From an uncultured Acidimicrobiales bacterium (lineage in GTDB: Bacteria > Actinomycetota > Acidimicrobiia > Acidimicrobiales > UBA10347): a stretch of DNA of 58,124 nucleotides. Of this stretch, positions 6,267-12,850 are shown in pieces. Numbering within the stretch: position 1 is the stretch's first letter; the number at the start of each line of letters is the position of its first letter. A program made the position numbers and the translations under genes. The notes under the pieces were generated by a model. It had not been told where the DNA came from. It saw nothing but the letters and a program-made list of their open reading frames with translations, and ran no database searches. The stretch is from NCBI GenBank assembly GCA_937991435.1, contig CALKPY010000061.1, positions 1-58,124 on the forward strand, written 5' to 3'.

Positions 6267-6820
6267 CAACTAACGACGACGCGAAAGACCGGTTCTGCGG
6301 AGCTAACACCAGATCGAAGAAAGGCCCGTGCCGCCGACCCGCAGGGTGGGGAACTTCCCACGCCGGCATCGGAAGATGCAAGTTCCACGGTGGCGCATCT
6401 GAAACACACGAGAAAGCTGCAGCGATGACCATGGCTCGCCGCGAGGCCGCATCCTTGGCGTTGACTGGCGTGCAGGTTGCCCCTACAGAGGCGCTACTGA
6501 TGGCTCTTTATTCGGCTGTGGCGTTGACCGCTTCGGCTCGAGAACGACTCGCCGCCGTCCAAGTCGAAGCTAATGCGCCGGCGTTGACGGTTGAGTCGGC
6601 TCACAAGGTGTTCGTAGAGTCATTAGACCGCCAACAAAAATATGCGGAGTCTTGTGTCCGATTGGGTATCGAATCACGACAGGTGGCTGCTATCGAGCGG
6701 TTCGGCGAGGCGATGATGTCCCTGATGGTGTCTGTGGTCGACGAGCTTGGGATTCCCAAAGCGAAGTCGCGACCTGTTATCGCAGCTCATCTTGCTAATG
6801 CTTTGGATGAGGCGCCATGA
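6263..6820 (+). CDS. Terminase small subunit-like DNA-binding protein
   Basis: A 185-residue protein starting at GTG 6263, which overlaps the previous TGA. The N-terminus has the cysteine/histidine motif seen in actinophage small terminases: CGANTRSKKGPCRR, then GWGTSHAGIGRCKFHGG, which may bind zinc. Long helices follow (residues ~50-180), matching the oligomerisation core. In the family, TerS recognises the packaging site and recruits TerL. It is about 6 kb from the large subunit at 12851, an unusual distance. Assignment rests on the N-terminal motif; another zinc-binding DNA protein is possible. Confidence 0.6.
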   Translation: MTTNDDAKDRFCGANTRSKKGPCRRPAGWGTSHAGIGRCKFHGGASETHEKAAAMTMARREAASLALTGVQVAPTEALLMALYSAVALTASARERLAAVQVEANAPALTVESAHKVFVESLDRQQKYAESCVRLGIESRQVAAIERFGEAMMSLMVSVVDELGIPKAKSRPVIAAHLANALDEAP

Positions 6821-7068
6821 AGTGCCCCCGTTGTGTCGGCGCCGGGTGTAAGTCGTGCGCTGGAACAGGTCTTGATTTGGCGGTCGATGATCCTTCGTTG
6901 CTGGATTCGACAGATGAGCCTTGGCGCCCGTGGTTCTGTTCGTTGTTCGGTTGTCGCATGGGGTTGTTGCTGGATCGTTTGACTGGCGGGGTTGCTGTGC
7001 CTGTCCGCAGGTGGCGTTTCCCGGTGGAACGCCCGGTTGTGTGGGTGCAAGCGGAGCTGTTCGAGTGA
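6817..7068 (+). CDS. Small zinc-knuckle protein
   Basis: An 83-residue protein beginning with CPRCVGAGCKSCAGTG, a compact CxxC-x4-CxxC zinc pattern like half a DnaJ zinc finger. The rest is aromatic and hydrophobic (PWRPWFCSLFGCRMG). Similar knuckles occur in the genes at 2016 and 2539. Function unknown. Confidence 0.65.
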   Translation: MKCPRCVGAGCKSCAGTGLDLAVDDPSLLDSTDEPWRPWFCSLFGCRMGLLLDRLTGGVAVPVRRWRFPVERPVVWVQAELFE

Positions 7069-7142
7069 GCGCTCATTTTGCAGTGACTTTGGTGATCGTT
7101 GGGTTGTGGTTGGTCGCATATGCGATGGAAAGGTGGTTGTGA
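7065..7142 (+). CDS. Single-helix membrane micro-protein (25 aa)
   Basis: GTG-started 25-residue frame, almost entirely one membrane helix (FAVTLVIVGLWLVAYAM) followed by ERWL. GTG overlaps the previous TGA and TGA overlaps the next ATG, so it is embedded in the coupled chain. Confidence 0.45.
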   Translation: MSAHFAVTLVIVGLWLVAYAMERWL

Positions 7143-7450
7143 TGGGCGAACGCGATGCGGGGGCAATCTCGGTGCGTCCGATCCCGACGTGGGTTCTCCC
7201 GCTAAGAGCCCACTGGGCCGGCTATGTCGCCGAAATTGCAGATGACGGATTGGGGCACGTTTGGCCCGAGTACGCGGTCCTTCTGGATGAGGTCGACGAC
7301 TTGTGGTCCACGCCGCGATGGCTCGCTGAACAACAAGCCGACCAATACGGGGTCACGGTCGAAGAATGGTTGGAACAGTCAGGCCGGGTTCTGCACTGGC
7401 GAGATCGATTACTGATGAAACGAAACGAAAAGGGCACGCAAGATGAGTAG
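7142..7450 (+). CDS. Hypothetical protein
   Basis: A 102-residue soluble protein beginning MGERDAGAIS at the ATG overlapping the previous stop. It is tryptophan-rich and acidic (GHVWPEYAVLLDEVDDLW, GVTVEEWLEQSG). It overlaps the next gene by eight bases. No family recognised. Confidence 0.65.
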   Translation: MGERDAGAISVRPIPTWVLPLRAHWAGYVAEIADDGLGHVWPEYAVLLDEVDDLWSTPRWLAEQQADQYGVTVEEWLEQSGRVLHWRDRLLMKRNEKGTQDE

Positions 7451-7820
7451 ACCAGAGAAGTTCACGAAGATACCTGTGACGATCGAGGGATGGTTGTTCG
7501 ATGATCCGATGCAGGCACCAGAGATCGCTAGGTGGTGCGGCGGTAAACCTGTCGGCGTTGACCGTGATGGGCCAGCTGAAGGCATCGAGGTACCGTCGAT
7601 CGATGGGACGCAGACTGCGATGGTCGGCGATTACGTTTTGCGTGGTATGGCTGGCGAGTTCTACCCGTGCAAACCCGACCTTCTCGGTGCGACGTACAAG
7701 CCAGCGGGCAACTCTCTGAAGGCGGTCCCTTCGTGGAAGCCAGCGGCCATGGTCATTGCATCTCAGGTGCTGGTGGCCATCGCAGTCTGCGTTGTCGTTT
7801 ACAAGGCGGTATGGGGATGA
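7443..7820 (+). CDS. Conserved actinophage protein (GDYVLRGMAGEFYPCKPD type) with C-terminal membrane helix
   Basis: A 125-residue protein. Residues ~15-85 match a widespread uncharacterised phage family: EIARWCGGKPV, then GTQTAMVGDYVLRGMAGEF with YPCKPDL. Unlike the usual short form, it continues into a C-terminal membrane helix (MVIASQVLVAIAVCVVVYKA), so it is probably membrane-tethered with the conserved domain in the cytoplasm. Function of the family is unknown. Confidence 0.75.
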   Translation: MSRPEKFTKIPVTIEGWLFDDPMQAPEIARWCGGKPVGVDRDGPAEGIEVPSIDGTQTAMVGDYVLRGMAGEFYPCKPDLLGATYKPAGNSLKAVPSWKPAAMVIASQVLVAIAVCVVVYKAVWG

Positions 7821-8071
7821 CCGCTCCGACCACGGACCGGTCAACGGTCACCGAAGACACAGGGGTCGCGGACCCTACGAAACTGGCGCACCTTGTCGCC
7901 GGCGGCATTGATTTAGTGATGCGTGCACGCGTGATGGGTTTCCCGGTGAATGCGTTGTGCGGCCACATTTTCATTCCGCAACAGAACCCCGATGATTTCC
8001 CGGTTTGCCAAAGGTGCAGTGAGATCAATGACGGGGTTGGGTCAGGCACAGACACGGTAAGAGCAACATGA
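7817..8071 (+). CDS. DUF3039-like small zinc-binding protein
   Basis: An 84-residue protein with ATG overlapping the previous TGA. The C-terminal half, ALCGHIFIPQQNPDDF followed by PVCQRCSEI, is the signature of the small actinobacterial/actinophage DUF3039-type family (ALCGK...PVCPxCKEI), in which the cysteines probably hold one zinc. No enzymatic activity is known for the family. Confidence 0.7.
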   Translation: MTAPTTDRSTVTEDTGVADPTKLAHLVAGGIDLVMRARVMGFPVNALCGHIFIPQQNPDDFPVCQRCSEINDGVGSGTDTVRAT

Positions 8072-8101
8072 CACCAGACGACACAACCAAAGGAGAAACC
8101 A

Positions 8102-8563
8102 TTGAGTACCCAAACAGCAATATGGATGAAATCGGTAGAACTTGACCGGCAGACACGCGAAGCAATTGATGCGCACGCCACAGCGTCAGGGCTCGACCGA
8201 TCAGATGTGGTCCGCGAAGCTGTAGCAGATCACCTAGATCGTCTAGCCAACGACGACAAATCCACACCAGAGGCGACACGTTCACCGTTCCGCCTAGCAG
8301 GAACAGTGAACGAACTCATTGAATGGATCAACGAACGACTAGTAAGAGGCAAAATCCAAGGAACCGACCGACTAGTGATCGCATGTACCGAAGAATCACA
8401 ACAGACACAATTTCGTTTGTTCGTAGCACCAGGCAAACACAACAAATCGAACATGATGCAGTACGTCAACCCCGCAGGCCATTCAGAACCAGCGATCACA
8501 GGCGACAAAGCACTCCAGTTCTTCCACGCACAAATGGAAAGCACCGCGCGTTTAGCGGAGTGA
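8102..8563 (+). CDS. Ribbon-helix-helix (CopG-like) DNA-binding protein
   Basis: A 153-residue protein. I use the TTG at 8102 because AAAGGAG lies five bases upstream; the ATG at 8126 is an alternative. Residues ~9-45 (MKSVELDRQTREAIDAHATA, then GLDRSDVVREAVADHL) form a classic strand-helix-helix. The C-terminal ~100 residues are of unknown fold. It probably acts as a dimeric transcription regulator. It is the last gene of the accessory operon, followed by strong RNA structures. Confidence 0.7.
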   Translation: MSTQTAIWMKSVELDRQTREAIDAHATASGLDRSDVVREAVADHLDRLANDDKSTPEATRSPFRLAGTVNELIEWINERLVRGKIQGTDRLVIACTEESQQTQFRLFVAPGKHNKSNMMQYVNPAGHSEPAITGDKALQFFHAQMESTARLAE

Positions 8564-8566
8564 AAC

Positions 8567-8636
8567 TGTGGTGTGTGCCCCTGGCAATGCCGAGAGATCA
8601 GCTTTGCTCGTAGGCAACCTGGGGCACACCGCCACA
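8567..8636 (+). ncRNA. Structured RNA with long closing helix
   Basis: Starts four bases after a stop codon. TGTGG (8567-8571) pairs with CCACA (8632-8636) and GTGTGCCCC (8573-8581) with GGGGCACAC (8621-8629), a 14-bp helix broken by a small internal loop. Inside, GCCGAG (8589-8594) can pair with CTC..GGC (8607-8615). A canonical terminator follows at 8649. It may be a processed 3' RNA, a stabiliser or an sRNA; no known family recognised. Confidence 0.5.
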
Positions 8637-8648
8637 ACCAAAGAATAC

Positions 8649-8688
8649 CACCAACCCGCCCCGTAATAAGGAGGCGGGTTGGTGTTTT
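8649..8688 (+). terminator. Rho-independent terminator of the accessory operon
   Basis: CACCAACCCGCC (8649-8660) and GGCGGGTTGGTG (8673-8684) form a perfect 12-bp stem with a 12-base loop, followed by TTTT and a T/G-rich run. It lies at the end of the 1.6-8.6 kb operon. Confidence 0.8.
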
Positions 8689-8710
8689 GGTTCTTGGTAG
8701 TTGGTTGTTC

Positions 8711-8974
8711 ATGTCAGTTGGGTGTCGGTTGGTGTTTGGTGTTGGGTTGGGGGTGGTTGTGGTTCATGGTGTGTTGGTGGGTTTTGATGTGGTGTCGGGT
8801 TGGGTTTTGAGGCCGGTGGTGCGGGTTCATGTTGCGTGGGATGGTGTGTGGCGGGTGTGTGAGGCTTGTGGTTGTTGGCGGTGGCGGGGTCGGGCGTTTG
8901 TGTCGGGTGATGTTCAGCAGGCGGTTTGTGTGCATGGTGGTGGGGTGTCGGTGTTCTCTGATCTTGTAAGGTGA
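8711..8974 (+). CDS. Hypothetical protein encoded in a G/T-rich stretch
   Basis: An 87-residue frame from ATG 8711, valine- and glycine-rich at first, then VAWDGVWRVCEACG and a basic/aromatic segment (CWRWRGRAF). The + strand here is exceptionally G/T rich, which inflates Val, Gly, Leu and Trp. No clear ribosome site is seen before the ATG, so a shorter form is possible. Its TGA overlaps the GTG of the next gene, supporting translation at least of the end. Confidence 0.45.
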   Translation: MSVGCRLVFGVGLGVVVVHGVLVGFDVVSGWVLRPVVRVHVAWDGVWRVCEACGCWRWRGRAFVSGDVQQAVCVHGGGVSVFSDLVR

Positions 8975-9519
8975 TTTTGTTGTCTTTTGAAAGCGTGCCC
9001 GTTGTGTCTGGTAGTGATGGTGTTGTGTTGCCTGTTGATGTTCCGCAGGTTGATGATTTGGGTGGGGGTGTTTCGGGGGAGGTGTTGGCGTCGGTGGTGG
9101 TTCCTGTGTTGGATGATTGGCCGGTGTCGCGGTTTTGTCGGATGGTGATTGATCGTGCTGACATTGTTGGGTTTTCGTATCGTGAGAACTTCGAGGTTCT
9201 TGAGCCGCCGGTGCCGCAGGCTGCGCCTATTTGGAAGTTGATCGAGTCGGAGGCTTCGTTGGATCGGGCACACGCGGCTGATCTCCCGGTTCGGGTGGCT
9301 CATGTTGTGGTGTATGACGTGGTGTTGTCGTCTGGTCTTGTGCGGCCTACGTCGCTGTTCTTTTCGCCGGCTGCGATGGTGTTGTGGGCTGAGTCGTTGT
9401 TCGATGTTTCTGTTCTTGAGTCTGATGGCGATGACGTGTATTGGTTGCCGGGTGAGAAGCAGGCGTTGGTGATCGCTGATGAAGAAGCGGCGCGTGTCCG
9501 AGCAGGGGGCAAAGGCTGA
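8971..9519 (+). CDS. Hypothetical protein
   Basis: A 182-residue acidic protein from GTG 8971, overlapping the previous TGA. The sequence is regular (GLVRPTSLFFSPAAMVLWAE, EKQALVIADEEAARV) with no membrane segments or known catalytic motif. Codon use is unusually poor in C on this strand. Its TGA overlaps the ATG of the next gene. Confidence 0.65.
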   Translation: MILLSFESVPVVSGSDGVVLPVDVPQVDDLGGGVSGEVLASVVVPVLDDWPVSRFCRMVIDRADIVGFSYRENFEVLEPPVPQAAPIWKLIESEASLDRAHAADLPVRVAHVVVYDVVLSSGLVRPTSLFFSPAAMVLWAESLFDVSVLESDGDDVYWLPGEKQALVIADEEAARVRAGGKG

Positions 9520-9710
9520 TGGTCGGCGCCCGGTGGGTGACACCGGGCGCCATAACCCGGGCCGCAGCAGCGACACTCGCACTGTGGCTGACTGCAGAAT
9601 GGCCGGCTGCGGCTACCTCCATAGCGGCCATAGCTGCGTGGTCCACCGTCGGCTACACGCAACAAATCGTGTCAGCGTGGTTCAACAGGCCATGGGGAAG
9701 CCGGCACTGA
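9519..9710 (+). CDS. Small two-helix membrane protein
   Basis: A 63-residue protein with two hydrophobic stretches (AAAATLALWLTAEW and AATSIAAIAAWSTVGY) flanked by basic residues. Size and topology resemble small class II holins or membrane-stress proteins, but a better holin candidate exists at 29537. ATG overlaps the previous TGA. Confidence 0.5.
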   Translation: MVGARWVTPGAITRAAAATLALWLTAEWPAAATSIAAIAAWSTVGYTQQIVSAWFNRPWGSRH

Positions 9711-9743
9711 CATGAGGCGTTCATCCTTTGCGGGGTGGGCGCC

Positions 9744-9797
9744 GTTCTAGTTTTGGGTTAGAGTCGTACCTGCCAGACGATCCAAGGAGACACCAAC
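9744..9797 (+). promoter_or_regulatory. Dispersed promoter/RBS module, diverged copy E
   Basis: Shares GTTCTAGTTT, then GCCAGACGATC, AAGGAGACACCAAC and the start ATGGCAACTACTGAGCC with copy A, but the region between differs (TTGGGTTAGAGTCGTACC). TAGAGT would be the -10 box. It lacks the second copy of the 12-bp direct repeat, so it may be regulated differently. Confidence 0.6.
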
Positions 9798-10322
9798 ATG
9801 GCAACTACTGAGCCGAAGTGCAACGGCTGGCCGCAGCAGAAGCAAAGATCGCCAGTCACCATCGATGTCGACAAGGAATCGTGGCTTCGCGATCTCGAAA
9901 CCACGGAAACGCTTCAGACAAGCGGCGAGCTGCGACACGGCAACATGTTCTGTTGCCTAGGCCGCTTGTGCGAGACAGCTGGTCTGGTATTCAGACCAGA
10001 CGACAGACGCAATCCCACAACTGGTTCGTATCTGGTGGGCGTTGACAAAGACGGGAACGAGACCATCCGAGATCAAGAGCTGGGTTCAGCGCGGCCGGCA
10101 TGGATGACCCATGAACAAGAAGAAGCGTGTGTCGCCGCTAATGACGCGTTGAACTGGTCTTTCAAACAGATAGCCGAGTGGTGGCGTGCCACTGACGGGG
10201 CAGTCATAAAAAACGCTCCGTCAGGCCATGTCCCCGATTACGAGCTGCGGCCAAGGGAAGACGGCAAGCAGATAACGAAAGCCACCACGATCAGCAAACA
10301 GCGACAGGTAACCGATGACTAA
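9798..10322 (+). CDS. Hypothetical protein with CCLGRLCE and NDALNWSFKQIA motifs
   Basis: A 174-residue protein starting MATTEP like the gene at 1585. It carries FCCLGRLCETAG and, later, NDALNWSFKQIAEWW, a pair typical of an uncharacterised actinophage family (CCLG...LND..SF..IA..I). The second motif recurs in the gene at 10464 with similar DNA, suggesting exchange of a short segment. No enzyme motif seen. Confidence 0.7.
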   Translation: MATTEPKCNGWPQQKQRSPVTIDVDKESWLRDLETTETLQTSGELRHGNMFCCLGRLCETAGLVFRPDDRRNPTTGSYLVGVDKDGNETIRDQELGSARPAWMTHEQEEACVAANDALNWSFKQIAEWWRATDGAVIKNAPSGHVPDYELRPREDGKQITKATTISKQRQVTDD

Positions 10323-10467
10323 ATACAAATGGGTGATGTCAGGCACCATCGAAGCCGACACGATCGAAGAAGCAATAACCAAAATCAAACCGGCCGACTC
10401 AACCGCAACAATACAAATCAACCCGGCACCAACCCCGAAACCCAAAGAAGGCGTGAACTACCTATGA
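10315..10467 (+). CDS. Hypothetical small protein
   Basis: A 50-residue protein (start MTKYKWVMSGTIEADTIEEA) that overlaps the end of the previous gene by eight bases and the start of the next by four. The N-terminal half is beta-alpha, then a Pro/Lys tail (INPAPTPKPKEG). Short but bounded by coupled start/stop overlaps. Confidence 0.55.
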   Translation: MTKYKWVMSGTIEADTIEEAITKIKPADSTATIQINPAPTPKPKEGVNYL

Positions 10468-11744
10468 CCATTTTCAGTCGGAAACCTGCCGAAGAACGAG
10501 ACCTGAAACCCCGCGGGTGGCGACCACAACCAGGTGATGTTGTGTGGAACCGCACATGGCCATCAGGCGAACGGATGATCGTTCAACGGGTGACACCCGG
10601 CGGGGTGGATGGGACCATGGTCTCTGACGGTTCGCCCCGGTTCGTCAACCCGTTCTCGCGGTTCGCTGTGTATGCCGGCCCATCAATAGAACCAGATCAG
10701 CCGAAGCACACGGCCGAAAAGTATCCGGCGCTGATGCCCGCCGGATGGGTGCCACAACTTGGCGATGTGATCCGAAGCCCCAAGGAGCCAGCATCGTCAT
10801 TGCTTGTGGTCGAGAAAGTGTCGGGGAAGTGGATTTCGGGGACCCATTTTTCGGAAGCTAACGGTTCCTGGGCCAGCCTTAGCTGCAATGTGAACAGGCG
10901 CCACATCCTGATTTCAGGACCGTCAACGGTTGACACGGAAACCGGGCGGCGGTCGACACAGATGGCAGCAGCTCAGATGGTGAAAGCCGACACAGCACAG
11001 GACTTCATCGACGCTGCGGGCCAGTCATGGCCCAAAGGTGACAGTGAGCACGCCAACATGTATCCGGCCGGCTCACCAGAACACACGCCGGGTCGGACAG
11101 ACAGCAGCCTCGGCGACTACGCCCGTTTCATTTCCGGTGAATGGGCTCACAACGACGCGTTGAACTGGTCGTTTAAGCAGGTCGCCATGAACGCTAAGAG
11201 CGGCCCGCCAGATGACGAGATTCTGAAGGGAGACCCCGAACGCGGCGAATCAGACAAAGACGAATGGCGACCCGCCACAATCGACGGCGACCCCGTAGGC
11301 GAACGAATCCCCGAACACAAACTCGCAGCATGGGCAGAATGGACAAACAACTGCGCTAAAGAACTCGGGCTCGCCGACACCTACACCTACGCCTACATTC
11401 CATGGTTCTTGGCCGGCAGCGAATCAGCGCCTACCTACGCTCAAACCATCTTCAAGGGCACCGATGTGATCGTAGGTATCGGCTCGCTCGATTGGGACGC
11501 GCCAACACTGAAACTGATCATGGCTCACGAACTGGCCCATGGGATCGTTGAACCATGGCATGACCTTGTGGCCCCGGCGTTAACCGCATCGGTCGGCACT
11601 CATATCCGCGGGATCGCGTTCGAAGAGTTCGAAGCTGCTGTGGAACGAATCGGCCGGCTCGCGGTGCGGTTAATGCCTGATCCGCCTGCGGCGATTTGTG
11701 GTGTTGAGACGATAGCCACTTATCACGCTCGCAGGTTCCCGTGA
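10464..11744 (+). CDS. Putative zincin-like metallopeptidase with tandem N-terminal repeats
   Basis: A 426-residue protein from ATG 10464 (ATGA overlap with the previous stop). Two similar modules open it: GWRPQPGDVVWNR and GWVPQLGDVIRSP, each followed by a beta segment, like small SH3/KOW barrels. A middle segment carries NDALNWSFKQVA, shared with the gene at 9798. Near the C-terminus KLIMAHELAHGIVE contains HELAH (H355-H359), a zinc-binding HExxH motif, with downstream glutamates (FEEFEAAVERI) that could supply the third ligand. A peptidase function is inferred from the motif alone; substrate unknown. Confidence 0.6.
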   Translation: MTIFSRKPAEERDLKPRGWRPQPGDVVWNRTWPSGERMIVQRVTPGGVDGTMVSDGSPRFVNPFSRFAVYAGPSIEPDQPKHTAEKYPALMPAGWVPQLGDVIRSPKEPASSLLVVEKVSGKWISGTHFSEANGSWASLSCNVNRRHILISGPSTVDTETGRRSTQMAAAQMVKADTAQDFIDAAGQSWPKGDSEHANMYPAGSPEHTPGRTDSSLGDYARFISGEWAHNDALNWSFKQVAMNAKSGPPDDEILKGDPERGESDKDEWRPATIDGDPVGERIPEHKLAAWAEWTNNCAKELGLADTYTYAYIPWFLAGSESAPTYAQTIFKGTDVIVGIGSLDWDAPTLKLIMAHELAHGIVEPWHDLVAPALTASVGTHIRGIAFEEFEAAVERIGRLAVRLMPDPPAAICGVETIATYHARRFP

Positions 11745-11932
11745 TGTGGGCCGTCGGCGCAGCGTTGATGGTCGCGGGGGCCGTGTTCCTTTGGGGTGCT
11801 GTTTGTATCGCTGAACGCCAGATGGCCGGGTTGTCGGGCGACGAGCTTTTCGATCTGGTTTTGCCTTGGGCGTGCGGACTGGTTTCTGTCGCGTGCGCGG
11901 TCGGCTCCGTAGCGAAATGGTGGCTTGGGTAA
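11744..11932 (+). CDS. Small two-helix membrane protein
   Basis: A 62-residue protein with two membrane helices (AVGAALMVAGAVFLWGAVC and LVLPWACGLVSVACAVGSVA) and a short loop. ATG shares a base with the previous TGA. Function unknown; topology is holin-like but the context is not lytic. Confidence 0.55.
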   Translation: MWAVGAALMVAGAVFLWGAVCIAERQMAGLSGDELFDLVLPWACGLVSVACAVGSVAKWWLG

Positions 11933-12159
11933 TGCCAACCGACATGAGCAGCTACACAGGCTCGCAACAATGCCAATGCAGGTGCACGACGCCAGTGCCC
12001 GCTGCGTTGACCATGCAAGAAGTATGGGATCAGGCGAACCCGCCACGACCGAAGCCACGATCAGCGGCTATCGAGTACGCCGTTTTGGTTGGCGAGACCG
12101 TGGCATCTCTTGGTGCCATGTCCGCAGTGGCCGCTCTGATCGAATCGTGGGCCGGCTGA
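11932..12159 (+). CDS. Hypothetical small protein with C-terminal hydrophobic helix
   Basis: A 75-residue protein with a cysteine cluster near the N-terminus (QQCQCRCTTP) and a hydrophobic C-terminal segment (YAVLVGETVASLGAMSAVAA). One-base overlaps with both neighbours. No family recognised. Confidence 0.5.
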   Translation: MPTDMSSYTGSQQCQCRCTTPVPAALTMQEVWDQANPPRPKPRSAAIEYAVLVGETVASLGAMSAVAALIESWAG

Positions 12160-12830
12160 TGGCAGTTCCGTACTATCAGGATGATCACGTGACGATCTAT
12201 CACGGCGATTGCTTGGAACTGCTTCACGACCTGACGTTCGATGTCGTAGTCACCGACCCGCCCTACGGAATCAAGGTCGTCTCAGGCGGTTCAAAAACGA
12301 ACACCAAAGGCGTTCGCACTGCCGGTAAGCCAGTGCGCATCGTAGGGGACAAGGACACGAAATCGCGAGATCAGATGCTCGGCATGGTGTCCGGAGTACC
12401 TGCGTTGGTTTTCGGTAGCTGGAAAGCACCTAGACCAGTTGGCGTGGTCGATCGACTTCTTTGGATCAAACAGAACACAACGCCTTGCATCGGGCGGGCG
12501 CGGTGGTCGAGTGCTGACGAAGAAATCTATGTGATCGGTGAATGGGAGAACAACCCGACAGATGTCAACTACATGGTCACGACCGAAGCACGTGCGGGTT
12601 CGGGAGGACTAGCGAGCCTGATAGGACACCCGACTCCTAAGCCTGTTGATCTGATGCGTTGGCTTCTGGGCTTCTGTGATGGTGTCGTGGTTGATCCGTT
12701 TATGGGTTCGGGGTCGACGTTGCGGGCTGCGAAAGACCTCGGACGTAAAGCCATAGGCGTCGAGATCGACGAGCGGTATTGCGAGATCGCCGCGAAACGA
12801 ATGGGCCAAGAAGTACTGGACTTCGGCTAA
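12159..12830 (+). CDS. Beta-class DNA methyltransferase (DPPY type)
   Basis: A 223-residue enzyme. Motif order is catalytic-first: VVVTDPPYGI (motif IV, about residue 30), then the target region, then VVDPFMGSGSTLRAAKDLG (motif I, AdoMet binding) and IGVEIDERYCEIAAKR. DPPY is typical of N6-adenine methylation, although N4-cytosine cannot be excluded. The size is close to compact phage orphan methyltransferases, and no restriction partner is nearby, so it probably protects phage DNA. It lies directly upstream of the large terminase. Confidence 0.9.
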   Translation: MAVPYYQDDHVTIYHGDCLELLHDLTFDVVVTDPPYGIKVVSGGSKTNTKGVRTAGKPVRIVGDKDTKSRDQMLGMVSGVPALVFGSWKAPRPVGVVDRLLWIKQNTTPCIGRARWSSADEEIYVIGEWENNPTDVNYMVTTEARAGSGGLASLIGHPTPKPVDLMRWLLGFCDGVVVDPFMGSGSTLRAAKDLGRKAIGVEIDERYCEIAAKRMGQEVLDFG

Positions 12831-12850
12831 CCGCCTACCATCAACCAACC

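Noticed and set aside
8068-8145. 25-codon frame from ATG 8068 bridging into the RHH gene
   Set aside because: The RHH gene has its own strong ribosome site (AAAGGAG) for TTG 8102, so the small frame is not needed for coupling and overlaps the start region out of frame.
8709-9582. Long minus-strand open frames rich in Thr, Pro, His and Asn
   Set aside because: They are the complement of the G/T-biased + strand. Low complexity and absence of stops follow from the skew, and the + strand frames are coupled to neighbours.
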